Positions 20,847 through 31,746 of a DNA stretch of 64,000 bases are shown here, piece by piece. This DNA comes from Typha latifolia. Its lineage: Eukaryota > Streptophyta > Magnoliopsida > Poales > Typhaceae. The stretch lies in NCBI GenBank assembly GCA_019914945.1, contig CM034108.1, positions 8,489,280-8,553,279 on the forward strand, given 5' to 3'. The notes under the pieces are model-generated. The model was not told where the DNA came from, did no database searches, and saw only the letters and a list, made by a program, of their open reading frames with translations. How positions within the stretch are numbered: the stretch's first letter is position 1; the number at the start of each line of letters is the position of its first letter. The position numbers and the translations under genes were made by a program.

Positions 20847-22445
20847 AGATTTGAGTATCTTCGTACTTCTTTAGGAATTTGTGCTTTGGATTGATTTTCT
20901 TTTTGTTTCGGTTTGCATGTTTCATTTTTATTATTTCTTTTCGTTTCTTTTTAGGTTTTCTTTACTCTGAAATTTTCTTTGGTTTTAGTTTCACATTTGT
21001 CGAGAGTTTTTGTCATATAAAAATAAATTTGATGCACTCCTATATTCAATAATATACTCTTGACATATAAGTATGATTTTTCTCTTGATTATGAGTTATG
21101 ATAATCAATTCTGTCATCTTGCAGTATATTATATCATTTCTAATTTGTTCACTCTCTCGACTTCTATGACAATTAAACTAAATTTAATACACTCATAACG
21201 TGTGTATATTCTTGAGTGAGCATGACATCATGAATTTTTTTTTAAATAGCTCACTATTGACGTTGATTTGCACAGTTTGACCTCATGCTTAGTCATCACA
21301 AATGTGTTCATAAAAGATCAATAAAAATGGCTACAATGAGTTTGTGTGAAAGCCATCTTTTTAGAGTCCAGTTTGACTCAGTACATTGCTTGCAAATTAA
21401 ATAATTTTTTTTTATATTTGTGAATATCATCTTGCACATTGTTCGATATGTACTATAAGAAAAGGGCTACCTACTAATGTGTGAAAGCCATCATTGCACC
21501 TATATGGTTTATATATAAAAAAATAATAATACAGGAAAAATTTCTGTTCGGTTATGGAGAATAAGTCGAAAAGTGCAAATTTAAATACTAAGTCGGTTTG
21601 ACTACTGTGTTGTATCATTGTTTAAATAGGAAAGTTTATTTAAGAAGAATGTTTCATGTTATCTATGCTCACCTTGCATATGTATATTATTATGAACAAT
21701 CAAGATTAATTTAATTTTGAGTGATGCATTAGAATTGATTATAATATTCTTTTGATGAATTGATTGATCTGTGTATGACTTATTTCATTCGATTGTCATA
21801 TTCTATGTCTTGAATCTATTTTGAATTTTTAGAGGTGCATCTCCAAAAAGATTTTTTTGATTTTTTTCTTAGATTTTTTAATTAAAAAAAAGGGCGTTCG
21901 AACGAAAATTTTTGAGTTCGAATGCGGTGACTGGCGCGTTCGAACGCGCAAACTGGTGCGTTCGAATGCACTCGAGGATTCTTTATATATTGCGTCTGAA
22001 CCCATGGGTTTTCATCTTCCATCTTCCAAACCCTAGAAACCCTTCATTTTCTCCCTCTCAAATCTTCAAGATCTTAGTATTTTTCATCAAATTTCTCACT
22101 ACAAACCCTTTCAAAGGGTCGTTCTCCTCCGGATCTAGCATCTTTCGGCCTAATTTCTTAGTTTTTATTCACTTTTGCGAGGTATGATCATCTATCAATT
22201 TTCCTATTTTTTATTCAATTAAGTCTCTTGATCTTGATTAATTTCGTGCGTTTTCAAATTTTGATCACGTTAAAGTTACTATCTTGATGTTTCTTGTGTG
22301 ATTGAACGTGATATCTTAGCGTTTTCAAGTGGATGATGGATTTCATTTAGGGCCTTCATGGTTTCTTAGATTTTTTTTATTTCTTGCTATCTTTTTATTT
22401 GCTTTGGGCATGTATTGAATCTTGCATTTTGTTTCTTTCTCAAGA
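20847..22445 (+). other. S1 spacer between pol and the envelope-like ORF
   Basis: About 1.6 kb, AT-rich, no sustained frame. S2 carries the same sequence inverted at 25290-26835, so it is a regular part of the family. At 21895-21975 it contains four GTTCGAA(C/T)G motifs followed by CTTTATATATTG (21981) and a CCCTAGAAACCC-type leader. This looks like a second promoter just before the envelope-like ORF; that reading is inference. Confidence 0.65.
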
Positions 22446-22763
22446 ATGCCTAGAAAAGTTGCAGTTTCCAAGAAACCTAGGCTGCCATCGTTACCTACTT
22501 CGGCTACAAAATTTTCTACTTCAACGGCTGCCGGGCGATACAAACATAATTTTGGGGCCCGTCCTGTTATCTATGAATAACCCGTGGTCATTTTCGATTT
22601 TTCTTCTTTGGGGATAGAATAGATATTTACTGAGCGAGGATGGTTATCGGTGTGTCGGATGAGCGGGACTACTTATGTGGAAGTTGTTCGAAAAAAATTT
22701 TTGTAATGCCACGGTTTTAGAACGCTATATTCGTTCTACTGTTCATGGGGTGTCTGTATACTT
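22446..22763 (+). pseudogene. S1 envelope-like ORF, 5' part (interrupted by S2)
   Basis: Starts MPRKVAVSKKPRLPSLPTSA (ATG 22446) and continues TAAGRYKHNFGARPV, with in-frame stops at ~22579 and ~22618 and a frame disturbance at ~22685-22705. It is the same protein as the minus-strand S2 copy (24218-25255). Basic, Ser/Pro-rich N-terminus. The middle region resembles the 'putative plant transposon protein' domain found in extra ORFs of plant retrotransposons. The insertion of S2 at TACTT separates it from its C-terminal half at 28581. Confidence 0.75.
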
Positions 22764-23841
22764 TGAAAAACCCTTAGACACAAGTATGTATCTAAATACT
22801 AGGCAATGATATCACTCGTTCGCTTAAGTAAAAGTCCGTAGAAATATTAAGAACGAAAGCAGAGATAAACGCCAAGATCTTAACGTGGAAAAACCCAAAC
22901 GGGAAAAAACCACGGATCCAAACTCGGATCAAAAACCAATCACTAGAATACTAGCAATTACAAGACTGACTCACAAAACAACCCGTCGATCCAAACGACT
23001 TTGTTCCTCTTAGTCTTGCTCGCTAGAACCAACGATTCACCGCTTCTCGTGATTGAAGTCCAATCTCAGTAACCCTCGATATTGATCTTTCGTCTAGATA
23101 GCCCTTAAAACAAAAGATTAAGATCTGTAAATGAGTGGAACCTTGTTAGTTGAAGAACTGATGTAGCCTCAAGAAGTCTTCTTCAATAATGCTTCTTCCA
23201 CCTCCACAAGATAGGGCATCATAATCCTTATATATGATCTCCAAGATAGAGCCAAATCCAAGTCTTATCCGTACTCACGAATGTCCAATTTTATCAAACT
23301 TCGTTGGTGCGTTCGAATGCGGCCCGGGTTCATTCAAACGGCATGACTTGAACTCAGGTGCGTTCGAATGCGGCTCGGGTTCATTCGAACGGCATGACTT
23401 GAACTCAGGTGCATTCGAACGGGCCCGAATGCGTTCGAACGCGACAACTTGAATTCTTCAAGTTGCGTTCAAACGCGTTTGTGAACGCAGCTCTCGGTCT
23501 GTGTGAACGCAGTACCCGCGTTCGAACGCGTTTGTGAACGCGGCTCTCTGTCTGTGTGAACGCAGTACCCGCGTTCGAATGAGTTTGTGAACGCGGCTCT
23601 CTGTTTGTGTGAACGCAGTACCCGCGTTCGAACACGTTTGCGAACGCGGCTCTCTGTCTGTGTGAACGCAGTACCCGCGTTCGAATGCATTTGTGAACGT
23701 GGTGTGAACTCGACGGCTTTTCTCCAATAATCTTGCAATTCTTCAAACCAGAGATATTCTAGACTTGTGTAAAGCTCATATACATGAAAAAATACACTTA
23801 GAATATTTTGTACAAAATTGCCAACAAATAAAAGCCTAACA
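22764..23841 (-). repeat. S2 3' LTR
   Basis: 1078 bp; on the minus strand TGTTAGG...TTTTTCA. It carries five ~53-bp GTTCGAACGC/GTGAACGC units (about 23470-23705), against three in its 5' LTR. TATA region at about 23231-23240 (CATATATAAGG on the minus strand). Confidence 0.9.
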
Positions 23842-23850
23842 ATCTCCCCC
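23842..23850 (-). other. S2 polypurine tract
   Basis: GGGGGAGAT on the minus strand, adjacent to the 3' LTR. The matching S1 tract at 29663-29671 reads TGGGGAGAT. Confidence 0.8.
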
Positions 23851-24217
23851 TTTGGCAATTTGTGACAAAACACCTAGGTTACAAGATATTACACAAACTT
23901 CAAATTGAGCAATCAACAAGACTAGAATATTTTGCACATCAATCCCTGCAAATAAACATATACCAATCCAAGATCAAGTGAAAATAACTTGAAATGAATA
24001 AACAATCCAAACACAAGTTATCAATGGAGCATAAGTTCAAAAGTACGTAAACAAACAAAGTTCACAATTTCTCCAAGCAAAGTTATAAGCAAGAAGCAAA
24101 GTTATAAGCAAGATTAGAAAGACAGAAAGACTCTAATAAACTCCCCCTATTGCCATGCTCCCCCTACACACCTAGACACCTAGACACTCTCCCCCTTTTT
24201 GCCACAAATGCTAAAGA

Positions 24218-25255
24218 CTAGGAACTCGGAGGAAACTGACGTTGAAGAATGATCAACACAGAATCAAGGACAGTACCCTGACGAGCTTGCTCAGCTCGTA
24301 AATCATTCACTGCCGAATGGAGATCCTGCACTTGAGTACTAAGCTAATCGAAACGGTCAGAGTACTGTGGTAACTCCCCCTTAGAGTGAGATGTGTCACC
24401 GTCAGAGCTATCATTAGAACTGTCGAGGTGCGAGGAGCGACCAGCGGCGGAAGAGGACGGCTTGAGAGGAGACGACTGGTCGTGAGCTTGACTCCGCTTA
24501 AGAGTAATCCGATCCAACGGTTTGTGTGAAGTAAGAGAAGGTTCCGAAGCATCCACACGCACCTCACTCTGAGTGCACAAATTTGTAATAAAGATGCCAA
24601 ACGGTAACCCCTCACGAGGTGCTTCTTTCTGTGCAGCTGTGAGTATTGAATCATAGATCGCCGCAGCCAAATCAACCGAGACTCCAGATAACATTGCATG
24701 AAGAAGAAATGCACGATCCAGACTAATGCTTGAATGTCGAGTCTTGGGGGTGACATTGTACAGACAAAACAAGTGAAGCATGCGAGCCACTGGTGTCAGC
24801 ATCATGTTCCCCTTCTAACGTTCCCCTTTGATCAGTACAATGGCAGCATAGTCATCGACATCAGGAAGTGGAGCAGACGTGGGGTACTGGAACTCACCAT
24901 CAGGAAAACGAAGTTCAGCGCGAATGACATCGGAGTCCAAGTACACAGACACCCCACGAACAGTAGAACGAATACAGCGTTCTAAAACCGTGGCATTACT
25001 AAAAAATTCCCGAACAACTTCCACGTAAGCAATTCCGCTCATCCAACACACCGATAACCATCCTCGCTCAGTAAATATTTGTTCTATCCCCAAGGTAGAA
25101 AAATCGGAAATGACCACGGGTCGTTCACAGATAACAGGACGGGTCCCAAAATTATGTTTGTATCGCCCTGCAGCCGTTGAAGTAGAAAACTTTCGAGCCG
25201 AAGTAGGTGAGGAAGGTGGCCTAGGTTTCTTGGAAACTGGAGCTTTTCTAGGCAT
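24218..25255 (-). pseudogene. S2 envelope-like ORF (about 345 codons, two stops)
   Basis: Fullest copy of the extra ORF of family S. Starts MPRKAPVSKKPRPPSSPTSA at 25255 (an upstream in-frame Met at 25285 is also possible) and ends at TAG 24218-24220. In-frame stops are at 24815 (a Trp codon in S1) and 24344 (a Gln codon in S1). Order: basic Ser/Pro N-terminus; domain with ERGWLSV, VREFFSNA, RGVSVYLDSDVI, LTPVARMLHLFCLYNVTPKT, LDRAFLLHAMLSGVSVDLAA and LPFGIFITNL, resembling the plant-transposon domain (Pfam PF20167, by recollection); a Ser/Asp-rich linker; and a C-terminal coiled-coil-like stretch (LSTQVQDLHSAVNDLRAEQA). No signal peptide or membrane segment is visible, so an envelope function is not supported. 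Confidence 0.8.
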
Positions 25256-25289
25256 TCTTGAGAAAGAAACAAGATGCAAGTTCAATACA

Positions 25290-26835
25290 TGCCCAAGGCA
25301 ACCAAAAAAATAGCAAGAAATCTAAAATAATTCAAGAAACCATGAAGGCCCTAAATGAAATCCATCATCCACTTGAAAACGCTAAGATATCACATTCAAT
25401 CACACAAGAAACATCAAGATAGTAACTTTAACGTGATCAAAACTCGAAAACGCACGAAATCAATCAAGATCAAGAGACTTAATTGAATAAAAAATAGGAA
25501 AATTGATGGATGATCATACCTCGCAAAAATGAAGAAAAACTAAGAAATTCAGCCGAAAGATGCTAGATCCGGAGGAGAACGACCCTTTAAAAGGGTTTGG
25601 AGTGAGAAATTTGATGGAAAATAGCAAGATCTTGAAGATTTGAAAGGGAGAAAATGAAAGGTTTCTAGGGTTTGGAAGATGGAAGATGAAAACCCTTGGG
25701 TTCGGACGCAATATTTAAAGAATCATTGAGTGCGTTCGAACACACCAGCCTGCGCGTTCGAACGCGCTAGTCACCGCGTTCGAACTCAAAAATTTGCGTT
25801 CGAACGCCCTTTTTCTTTTTTTTTCTTTTTTTTTAAGTAAAATAAAATAAAATCTAAGAAAAAATCAAAAAATCTTTTTGGAGATGCACATCTAAAGATT
25901 CAAAATACATTCAAGACATAGAATATGACAATCGAATGAAATAAGTCATACGCAGATCAATCAAATCATCAAAAGAATATTATAATCAATTCTAATGCAT
26001 CACTCAAAATTAAATTAATATTGATTGATCATAATAATATACATATGCAAGGTGAGCATAGATAACATGAAACATTCTTCTTAAATAAACTTTCCTATTT
26101 AACCAATGATACAACACAGTAGTCAAACCGACTTAGTATTTAAATTTGCACTTTTCGACTTATTCGCCATAACCGAACAGGAATTTTTCCTGTATTATTT
26201 TTTATACATAAACCATATAGGTGCAATGATGGCTTTCACACATGAGTAGGTAGCCCTTTTCTTGTAGTACAAATCAAACAATGTGCGAGAATATATACAC
26301 AAGTAGCAAAAAATTTATTTAATTTGCAATCAATGTACTGAGTCAAACTTGACTCTCAACAAGATGGCTTTCACACTAACTCATTGTAGCCCTTTTCATT
26401 GATCTTTTATAAACACGTTTGTGATGACTAAGCATGAGGTCAAACTGTGCAAATCAAGGTCAATAGTGAGCTATTTAAAAAGAATTTCATGATGTCATGC
26501 TCACACAAGAATATACACACGTTATGGGTGCATTAATTTCAGTATAATTATCATAGAAGTCGAGAGAGTGAATAAATCAGAAATGATACAATATACTACA
26601 AGATGACAAAATTGACTATAATAACTCATAATCAAGAGAAAAATTATATTCATATGTCAAGAGTATATTATTGAATCTAGGAGTGCATCAATTTTTTTTT
26701 TATTACCAAAAACTCTCGACAAATCTGAAACTAAAACCAAAGAAAATTTCAGAGTAAAGAAAACCTAAAAAGAAACGAAAAAAAACTCATAAAAATGAAA
26801 CATGCAAACCAAAACACCGAAACCAAAACAAAAAG
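25290..26835 (-). other. S2 spacer between RNase H and the envelope-like ORF
   Basis: Inverted counterpart of 20880-22445 in S1. No sustained frame. GTTCGAAC motifs at 25733-25808 are followed on the minus strand by an AATATTG TATA-like element (25710-25716) and a leader, as in S1. Confidence 0.65.
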
Positions 26836-26839
26836 AAAA

Positions 26840-27497
26840 TCAATCCAAAGCACAAATTCCTAAAGAAGTACGAAGATACTCAAATCTCTGTAAGTCCAAA
26901 GGTTTTGTAAATAGATCACCCAATTGTTTCTCCGTCTCAACATATTCTAGTGCTATTATTTTGTCTTCAACTAACTCGCGTATAAAATGATGTCGGATAT
27001 CAATATGTTTTGTACGCAAGTGTTGAACAGGATTTTTCGATATATTAATAGCACTCATGTTGTCACAATAAAGCACCATAGTATCTTGTTCAATGCCGTA
27101 ATGTTTGACCATCTGTTTCATCCATAGTAACTGAGAACAACAACTTTCCGCTGCAATGTACTCGGCCTCCGCAGTAGATAAAGATATCGAGTTTTGTTTC
27201 TTACTGTGCCAAGCAACCAGATTGTTTCCAATATAAAAGCATCCACCTGAGGTACTTTTTCTATCATCACATGAACCTACCCAATCAGAATCCGTGTATC
27301 CAGATATGATAGCTCCTGAGTCATACGTAAACCAGATACCTAAGTCAACTATGCCACCGACATATTTTATGATACGTTTCACAGCAAACAAATATGTCTC
27401 CTTAGATTCAGGATGAAACCTAGCATACACACCGACACTAAATGCAATGTCAGGTCAACTAGCAGTTAAGTACAAAAGACTACCAATCATGCTCGTT
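26840..27497 (-). pseudogene. pol: S2 RNase H with one nonsense codon
   Basis: Copia RNase H domain. Open from 27430 to 26840 (196 aa), with upstream SMIGSLLYLTAS followed by TGA (AGA in S1/S3). Catalytic-region motifs are all present: SGYTDSDWVGSCDDRKSTSG, STAEAEYIAA, VLYCDNMSAI, and the tail TKPLDLQRFEYLRTSLGICA. It is better preserved than the S1 and S3 copies. It joins directly to the gag start at ~27498, out of frame, so it probably cannot be made as a gag fusion without a frameshift. Confidence 0.88.
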
Positions 27498-27606
27498 CAT
27501 CTATAGACTTCAAGTAAGCTCTCATCCTAGCTTTCCAATATCCATAATTTGATATATCTAGAATAGGAGGTCTAATAGATGATGGTCCATCTCTATGAAA
27601 ATCCAT
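27498..27606 (-). pseudogene. gag: S2 gag N-terminal fragment (about 36 codons)
   Basis: Begins MDFHRDGPSSIRPPILDISN and continues NYGYWKARMRAYLKSIDERA to a stop at the junction. PP.L...NY..WK.RM..YL.S.D is the hallmark of copia gag N-termini. It shows what S1 and S3 have lost. It begins 31 bp after the primer-binding site, which supports the start. Confidence 0.8.
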
Positions 27607-27637
27607 GCCTATCTGATCTCTCTCAAAGGTAAGAGAA

Positions 27638-27653
27638 CCTGCTCTGATGCCAA
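27638..27653 (-). promoter_or_regulatory. S2 primer-binding site
   Basis: Minus-strand TTGGCATCAGAGCAGG next to the 5' LTR. S3 has TTGGTATCATAGCAGG at 57117-57132. Confidence 0.8.
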
Positions 27654-27654
27654 T

Positions 27655-28575
27655 TTAAAAACCCCTAGACACAAGTATGTATCTAAATACTAGGCAATGA
27701 TATCACTCGTTCGCTTAAGTAAAAGTCTATAGAAATATTAAGAACGAAAGCAGAGATAAACGCCAAGATTTTAACGTGGAAAAACCCAAACGGAAAAAAA
27801 CCATGGATCCAAACTCGGATCAAAAACCAATCACTAGAATAGTAGCAGTTACAAGACTGACTCACAAAACAACCCGTCGATCCAAACGACTTTGTTCCTC
27901 TCAGTCTTGCTCGCTAGAACCAACGATTCACCGCTGTTCGTGATTGAAGTACAATCTCAGTAACCCTCGAGATTGATCTTTCGTCTAGATAGCCCTTAAA
28001 ACGAAAGATTAAGATCTGTAGATGAGTGGAACCTTGTTAGTTGAAGAACCGATGTAGCCTCAAGAAGTCTCCTTCAATAATGCTTCTTCCACCTCCACAA
28101 GATAGGCATCATAATCCTTATATATGATCTCCAAGATAGAGCCAAATCCAAGTCTTATCCGTACTCACGAAAGTCTAATTTTATCAAACTTCGTTGGTGC
28201 ATTCGAACGGCGGCCGGGTGCGTTCGAACGGCATGAGTTGAACTCAGGTGTGTTCGAACGAGTCCGAATGCGTTCGAACGTGACAACTTGAATTCTTCAA
28301 GTTGCGTTCGAACGCGTTTGTGAACGCAGCTCTCGGTCTGTGTGAACGCAGTACCCGCGTTCGAACGCGTTTGTGAACGCGCGGCTCTCATCCGTGTGAA
28401 CGCAGTACCCGCGTTCGAACGCGTTTGTGAATGCGGTGTGAACTCGACGGCTTTTCTCCAATAATCTTGCAATTCTTCAAACCAGAGATATTCTAGACTT
28501 GTGTAAAGCTCATATACATGAAAAAATACACTTATAATATTTTGTACACAATTACCAACAAATAAAAACCTAACA
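27655..28575 (-). repeat. S2 5' LTR
   Basis: 921 bp. It has three ~53-bp GTTCGAACGC units (about 28310-28440), two fewer than the 3' LTR, so the unit number changed after or during transposition. The inner terminus TG reads TT here. Confidence 0.88.
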
Positions 28576-28580
28576 TACTT

Positions 28581-29236
28581 GCACTCAGATGTTATTCGCG
28601 CTGAACTTCGTCTTCCTGATGCTGAGTTCTAGTACCCCACGTCTGCTCCACTTCCTGATGTCGATGAATATGCTGGCACTATACTGATCAAAGGCGAACA
28701 TTGGAAGGGAAACATGATGCCGCATATGAAGCTGACCCCAGTGGCTCGCATGCTTTCCCCTGCTTTGTCTATACAACGTCACCCCCAAGACTCAACATTC
28801 CAGTATTAGTCTGGATCGTGCATTCCTTCTTCATGCAATGTTAACTGGAGTCTCTGTTGATTTGGCTGCGGTGATCTATGACTCAATTCTCACAACTGCC
28901 CAGAAAGACGCACCTCATGAGGGGTTACCATTTGGCATCTTTATTACAAATTTGTGCACCCAAAGTGGGGTGCGTGTGGTTGCTTACGAACCTTCCCTTA
29001 CTTCGCACAAATCGTTGGATCGAATTACACTTAAGCGGAGTCAAGCTCACGACCAGTTGTCTCCTCTCAAGCCGTCCTCTTCCGCCGCTGGTCGCTCATC
29101 GCACCTCGACAGTTCTGATGATAGCTCTGACGATGACACATCTCACTCTGAGGGGGAGTTACCACAGTACTCTGACCGTTTTGATCAGCTTAGTACTCAA
29201 GTGCAGGATCTCTATTCGGCCGTGAATGATTTATGA
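28581..29236 (+). pseudogene. S1 envelope-like ORF, 3' part
   Basis: Continues the frame broken by S2: DVIRAELRLPDAEF, then a stop at 28630, GEHWKGNMM, and the domain MLTGVSVDLAAVIYDS...LPFGIFITNL. A frame disturbance lies near 28740-28830. It ends LYSAVNDL at TGA 29234-29236, where S2 has an Arg codon. Together with 22446-22763 it shows that the ORF was whole when S2 inserted or had few lesions. Confidence 0.75.
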
Positions 29237-29671
29237 GCTGAGCAAGCTCGTCAGGGGGACGGTCCTGACTCTGTGTTGACGATTTTTCAGCGTAAGTTTC
29301 CTCCGAGTTCCAAGTCTTTAGCATTTGTGGCAAAAAGGGTGAGAGTGTCTAGGTGTCTAGGTGTGTAGGGGGAGCATGGTAATAGGGGGAGTTTATTAGA
29401 GTCTTTCTGTCTTTCTAATCTTGCTTATAACTTTGCTTGGAGAAATTGTGAACTTTGTATGTTTAAGTACTTTTGAACTTATGCTCAATTGATAACTTGT
29501 GTTTGGATTTTTTATTCATTTCAAGTTTTTTTCACTTGATCTTGGATTGGTATATGTTTATTTGCAGGGATTGATGTGCAAAATATTCTAATCTTGTTAA
29601 TTGCTCAATTTGAAGTCTTTGTAATATCTTGTAACTTAGGTGTTTTGTCACAAATTGCCAAATGGGGAGAT
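29237..29671 (+). other. S1 3' non-coding region and polypurine tract
   Basis: Matches inverted 23842-24217 in S2. It contains several GGGGGAG-type purine runs (29151, 29369, 29387) before the final TGGGGAGAT at 29663-29671. Multiple purine tracts near the 3' LTR are a described Sirevirus trait. Confidence 0.7.
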
Positions 29672-29704
29672 TGTTAGGCTTTTATTTGTTGGCAATTGTG
29701 TACA

Positions 29705-30715
29705 TGATACGATCTTCTCTTTGGGGCTAAGGCTCTGATACCAGCTTGATACGATCTTCTCTTTGGGGCTAAGGCTCTGATACCAGATTGATATGATATT
29801 CTCTTTGGGCTAAGGCTCTGATACCAGCTTGATACGATCTGGCACGGAACTTTGAAATTAGATCCAAAAATATTCTGTCATCGGATCGACGTGAGATTTT
29901 GATATGTTGTAGCCTCGTAAAAGAGCTTTCCAACAAATCTAGTTACAGGCGAATCGGAGTTGGGGATCTCGAGATATCGTTCGTTTAGTGGCCAAACATC
30001 AGGATGCTCTGTTTTGGATTCGTGGATGGAGGCACGAGATCCTAGGTAATGGTGGATAATGGTGGACCGGCGTTAATGTGGTGGCACCGGTGAAAAGTGA
30101 TGGTGGAACGGTTGTGGTTGATGGAAGGATTAGGGCAAGTGTGGGATAGATTGGACGAAGGGGGAGAAAAGGGCCACCCCTAAGGGACTAGGGTGATTAG
30201 CCGGACGAGGGAGGTTAGAAGCGGCGTCGCCGGGGATTGAGAGAACGGGAGCGAAGAAGACGAAGGAGGCAAGGCAAAACTCAATCTCAATAATCAATGA
30301 TAATTTTGGTTGCCCTACACATCCTTTTATAGGCTAACTAACAACTCACATTAACCCTAAAACACAATTTTCGTCGACCGCGTTCGAACTCGCCCGACCG
30401 CGTTCGAACGCACCGAGTTCGCTCTTCTGGATTTGCGAACGCGATGCAGGCGTTCGAACGCGCAATTGAACGCGCCTGTCAGTATTTGCGAACTTTATGC
30501 AGGCGTTCACAGTGCGTTCGAACGCACCGCGTTCGAATGCACAGTACATTCTCTTCACCACGTTCACAACCCCGTTCACAAATCGCGTTCGAACTCACTC
30601 CACCCGCGTTCGAACGCGACTTATAGAAAACTTATTTTAATGGAAATTAAACACTAAAACACTCCTAGAGTGAATCCATGCTCGAGACGACGTCGGTGAA
30701 GTCCGAATCGTATCA
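29705..30715 (-). mobile_element. Solo LTR of family A inside S1 3' LTR
   Basis: 1011 bp with perfect TSDs GTACA (29700-29704 and 30716-30720). Three primer-binding-site copies inside its outer end at 29732, 29774 and 29815 (periods 42 and 41). GTTCGAACG cluster at 30379-30620. Closely similar to the solo LTR at 19239. Confidence 0.94.
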
Positions 30716-31187
30716 GTACAAAATATTCTGAGTGTATTTTTTTCATGTATATGAGCTTTACACAAGTCTAGAATATCACTGGTTTGAAGAATTGCAATAT
30801 TATTAGAAAAAAGCCGTCGAGTTCACACCGCGTTCACAAACGCGTTCGAACACGGGTATTGCGTTCACACAGACAGAGAGCCACGTTCACAAACGCGTTC
30901 GAACACGGGTACTGCATTCACATGGATAGAGAGCCGCGTTCACAAACGCGTTCGAATGCGGGTACTGCATTCACACAGACCGAGAGCTACGTTCACAAAC
31001 GCGTTCGAACGCAACCTAAAGAATTCTAGTTGTCGCGTTCGAACGCACTCGGGCCCATTCGAACGCACCTGAGTTCAAGTCATGTCGTTCGAACGCACCC
31101 GCCGCATTCGAACGCACCAACGAAGTTTGATAAAATTGGACTTTCGTGAGTACGGATAAGACTTGGATTTGGCTCTATCTTGGAGAT

Positions 31188-31197
31188 CATATATAAG
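31188..31197 (+). promoter_or_regulatory. S1 LTR TATA box
   Basis: CATATATAAG about 90 bp downstream of the last GTTCGAACGC motif. The same arrangement is seen in every S LTR read here. Confidence 0.6.
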
Positions 31198-31746
31198 GAT
31201 TGTGATGCCTTATCTTGAGGGTGGTTGAAGAAGCATTATTGAAGGAGACTTCTCATCAACAAAAAGTTAATCTTTCGTCTTTAGGGCTATCTAGACGAAA
31301 GATCAATCTCGAGGGTTACTGAGGTTGGACTTCAATCACGAGAAGCAGTGAATTGTGGGTTCTAGCGAGCAAGACTGAGAGGAACAAAGTCATTTGGATC
31401 GATGGGTTGTTTTGTGAGTCAGTCTTGTAACTGCTACTATTCTAGTGATTGGTTTTGATCCGAGTTTGGATCCGTGGTTTTTTCCCGTTTGGGGTTTTTC
31501 CATGTTAAAATCTTGGCGTTCATCTTTGCTTTCGTTTCTAATATTTCTACAGACTTTTACTTAAGCAAACGAGTGATATCATTACCTAGTATTTAGATAC
31601 ATACTTGTGTCTAAGTTTTTTTTCAGGGATCAATTTCCAAAATTCCTTATCGGATTCTGTCAAAATCTAAAAATTGGTAGAGATTAAACCTTAGCCTAAA
31701 TGGGAGAACGTATCAACTTGGTATCAGAGTAGAGATCGTATCAAGC

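Larger units (their letters stand above)
22764..28575 (-). mobile_element. Element S2: internally deleted Sirevirus, inserted antisense in S1
   Basis: 5.8-kb minus-strand element with perfect TSDs TACTT (22759-22763 and 28576-28580). Minus-strand order: 5' LTR (28575-27655), primer-binding site, ~35 codons of gag, junction, RNase H, spacer, envelope-like ORF, purine tract, 3' LTR (23841-22764). Most of gag, protease, integrase and reverse transcriptase are absent. Because it sits in the sister element S1 in the opposite orientation, the two form inverted-repeat arms of more than 2 kb. Confidence 0.93.
15085..31625 (+). mobile_element. Sirevirus-like copia element S1, carrying three nested insertions
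   Basis: Plus-strand Ty1/copia element with perfect TSDs GGGAT (15080-15084 and 31626-31630). Order: truncated 5' LTR, gag, protease, integrase, reverse transcriptase, RNase H, a long spacer, an envelope-like ORF, a purine tract, 3' LTR. The extra ORF after pol and the long gag with coiled coil are Sirevirus traits. Nested inside are a solo A LTR (19239-20276), S2 (22764-28575) and a second solo A LTR (29705-30715). A deletion removed the end of the 5' LTR, the primer-binding site and the gag start. Confidence 0.92.
29672..31625 (+). repeat. S1 3' LTR, split by a solo A LTR
   Basis: 29672-29704 plus 30721-31625. Starts TGTTAGG, ends TTTTTTCA. GTACA is duplicated around the nested LTR. It has four ~53-bp GTTCGAACGC units (about 30830-31010), TATA at 31188-31196 and the U5 region that the 5' LTR has lost. 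Confidence 0.9.
14115..31743 (+). repeat. C-family LTR 3, split by Sirevirus S1
   Basis: The left part is 14115-15084 and the right part 31631-31743; GGGAT is duplicated at 15080-15084 and 31626-31630. It has the duplicated ~180-bp promoter block seen in LTR 2 (about 14410-14560 and 14575-14720), GTTCGAACG motifs (14227-14360), one internal primer-binding-site copy (31719-31730) and terminal GATCGTATCA. It is followed by a further internal region instead of host DNA, so it is shared between units 2 and 3. Confidence 0.85.

Noticed and set aside
23405..23873. Several overlapping open frames on one strand rich in RSQTRSNAGTAFTQTESR-like repeats
   Set aside because: They are translations of the 53-bp GTTCGAACGC minisatellite in the S LTR. 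All three frames are open and the same peptides appear at every S LTR (15279, 28155, 30784, 38441), so this is repeat DNA, not a repeat protein.
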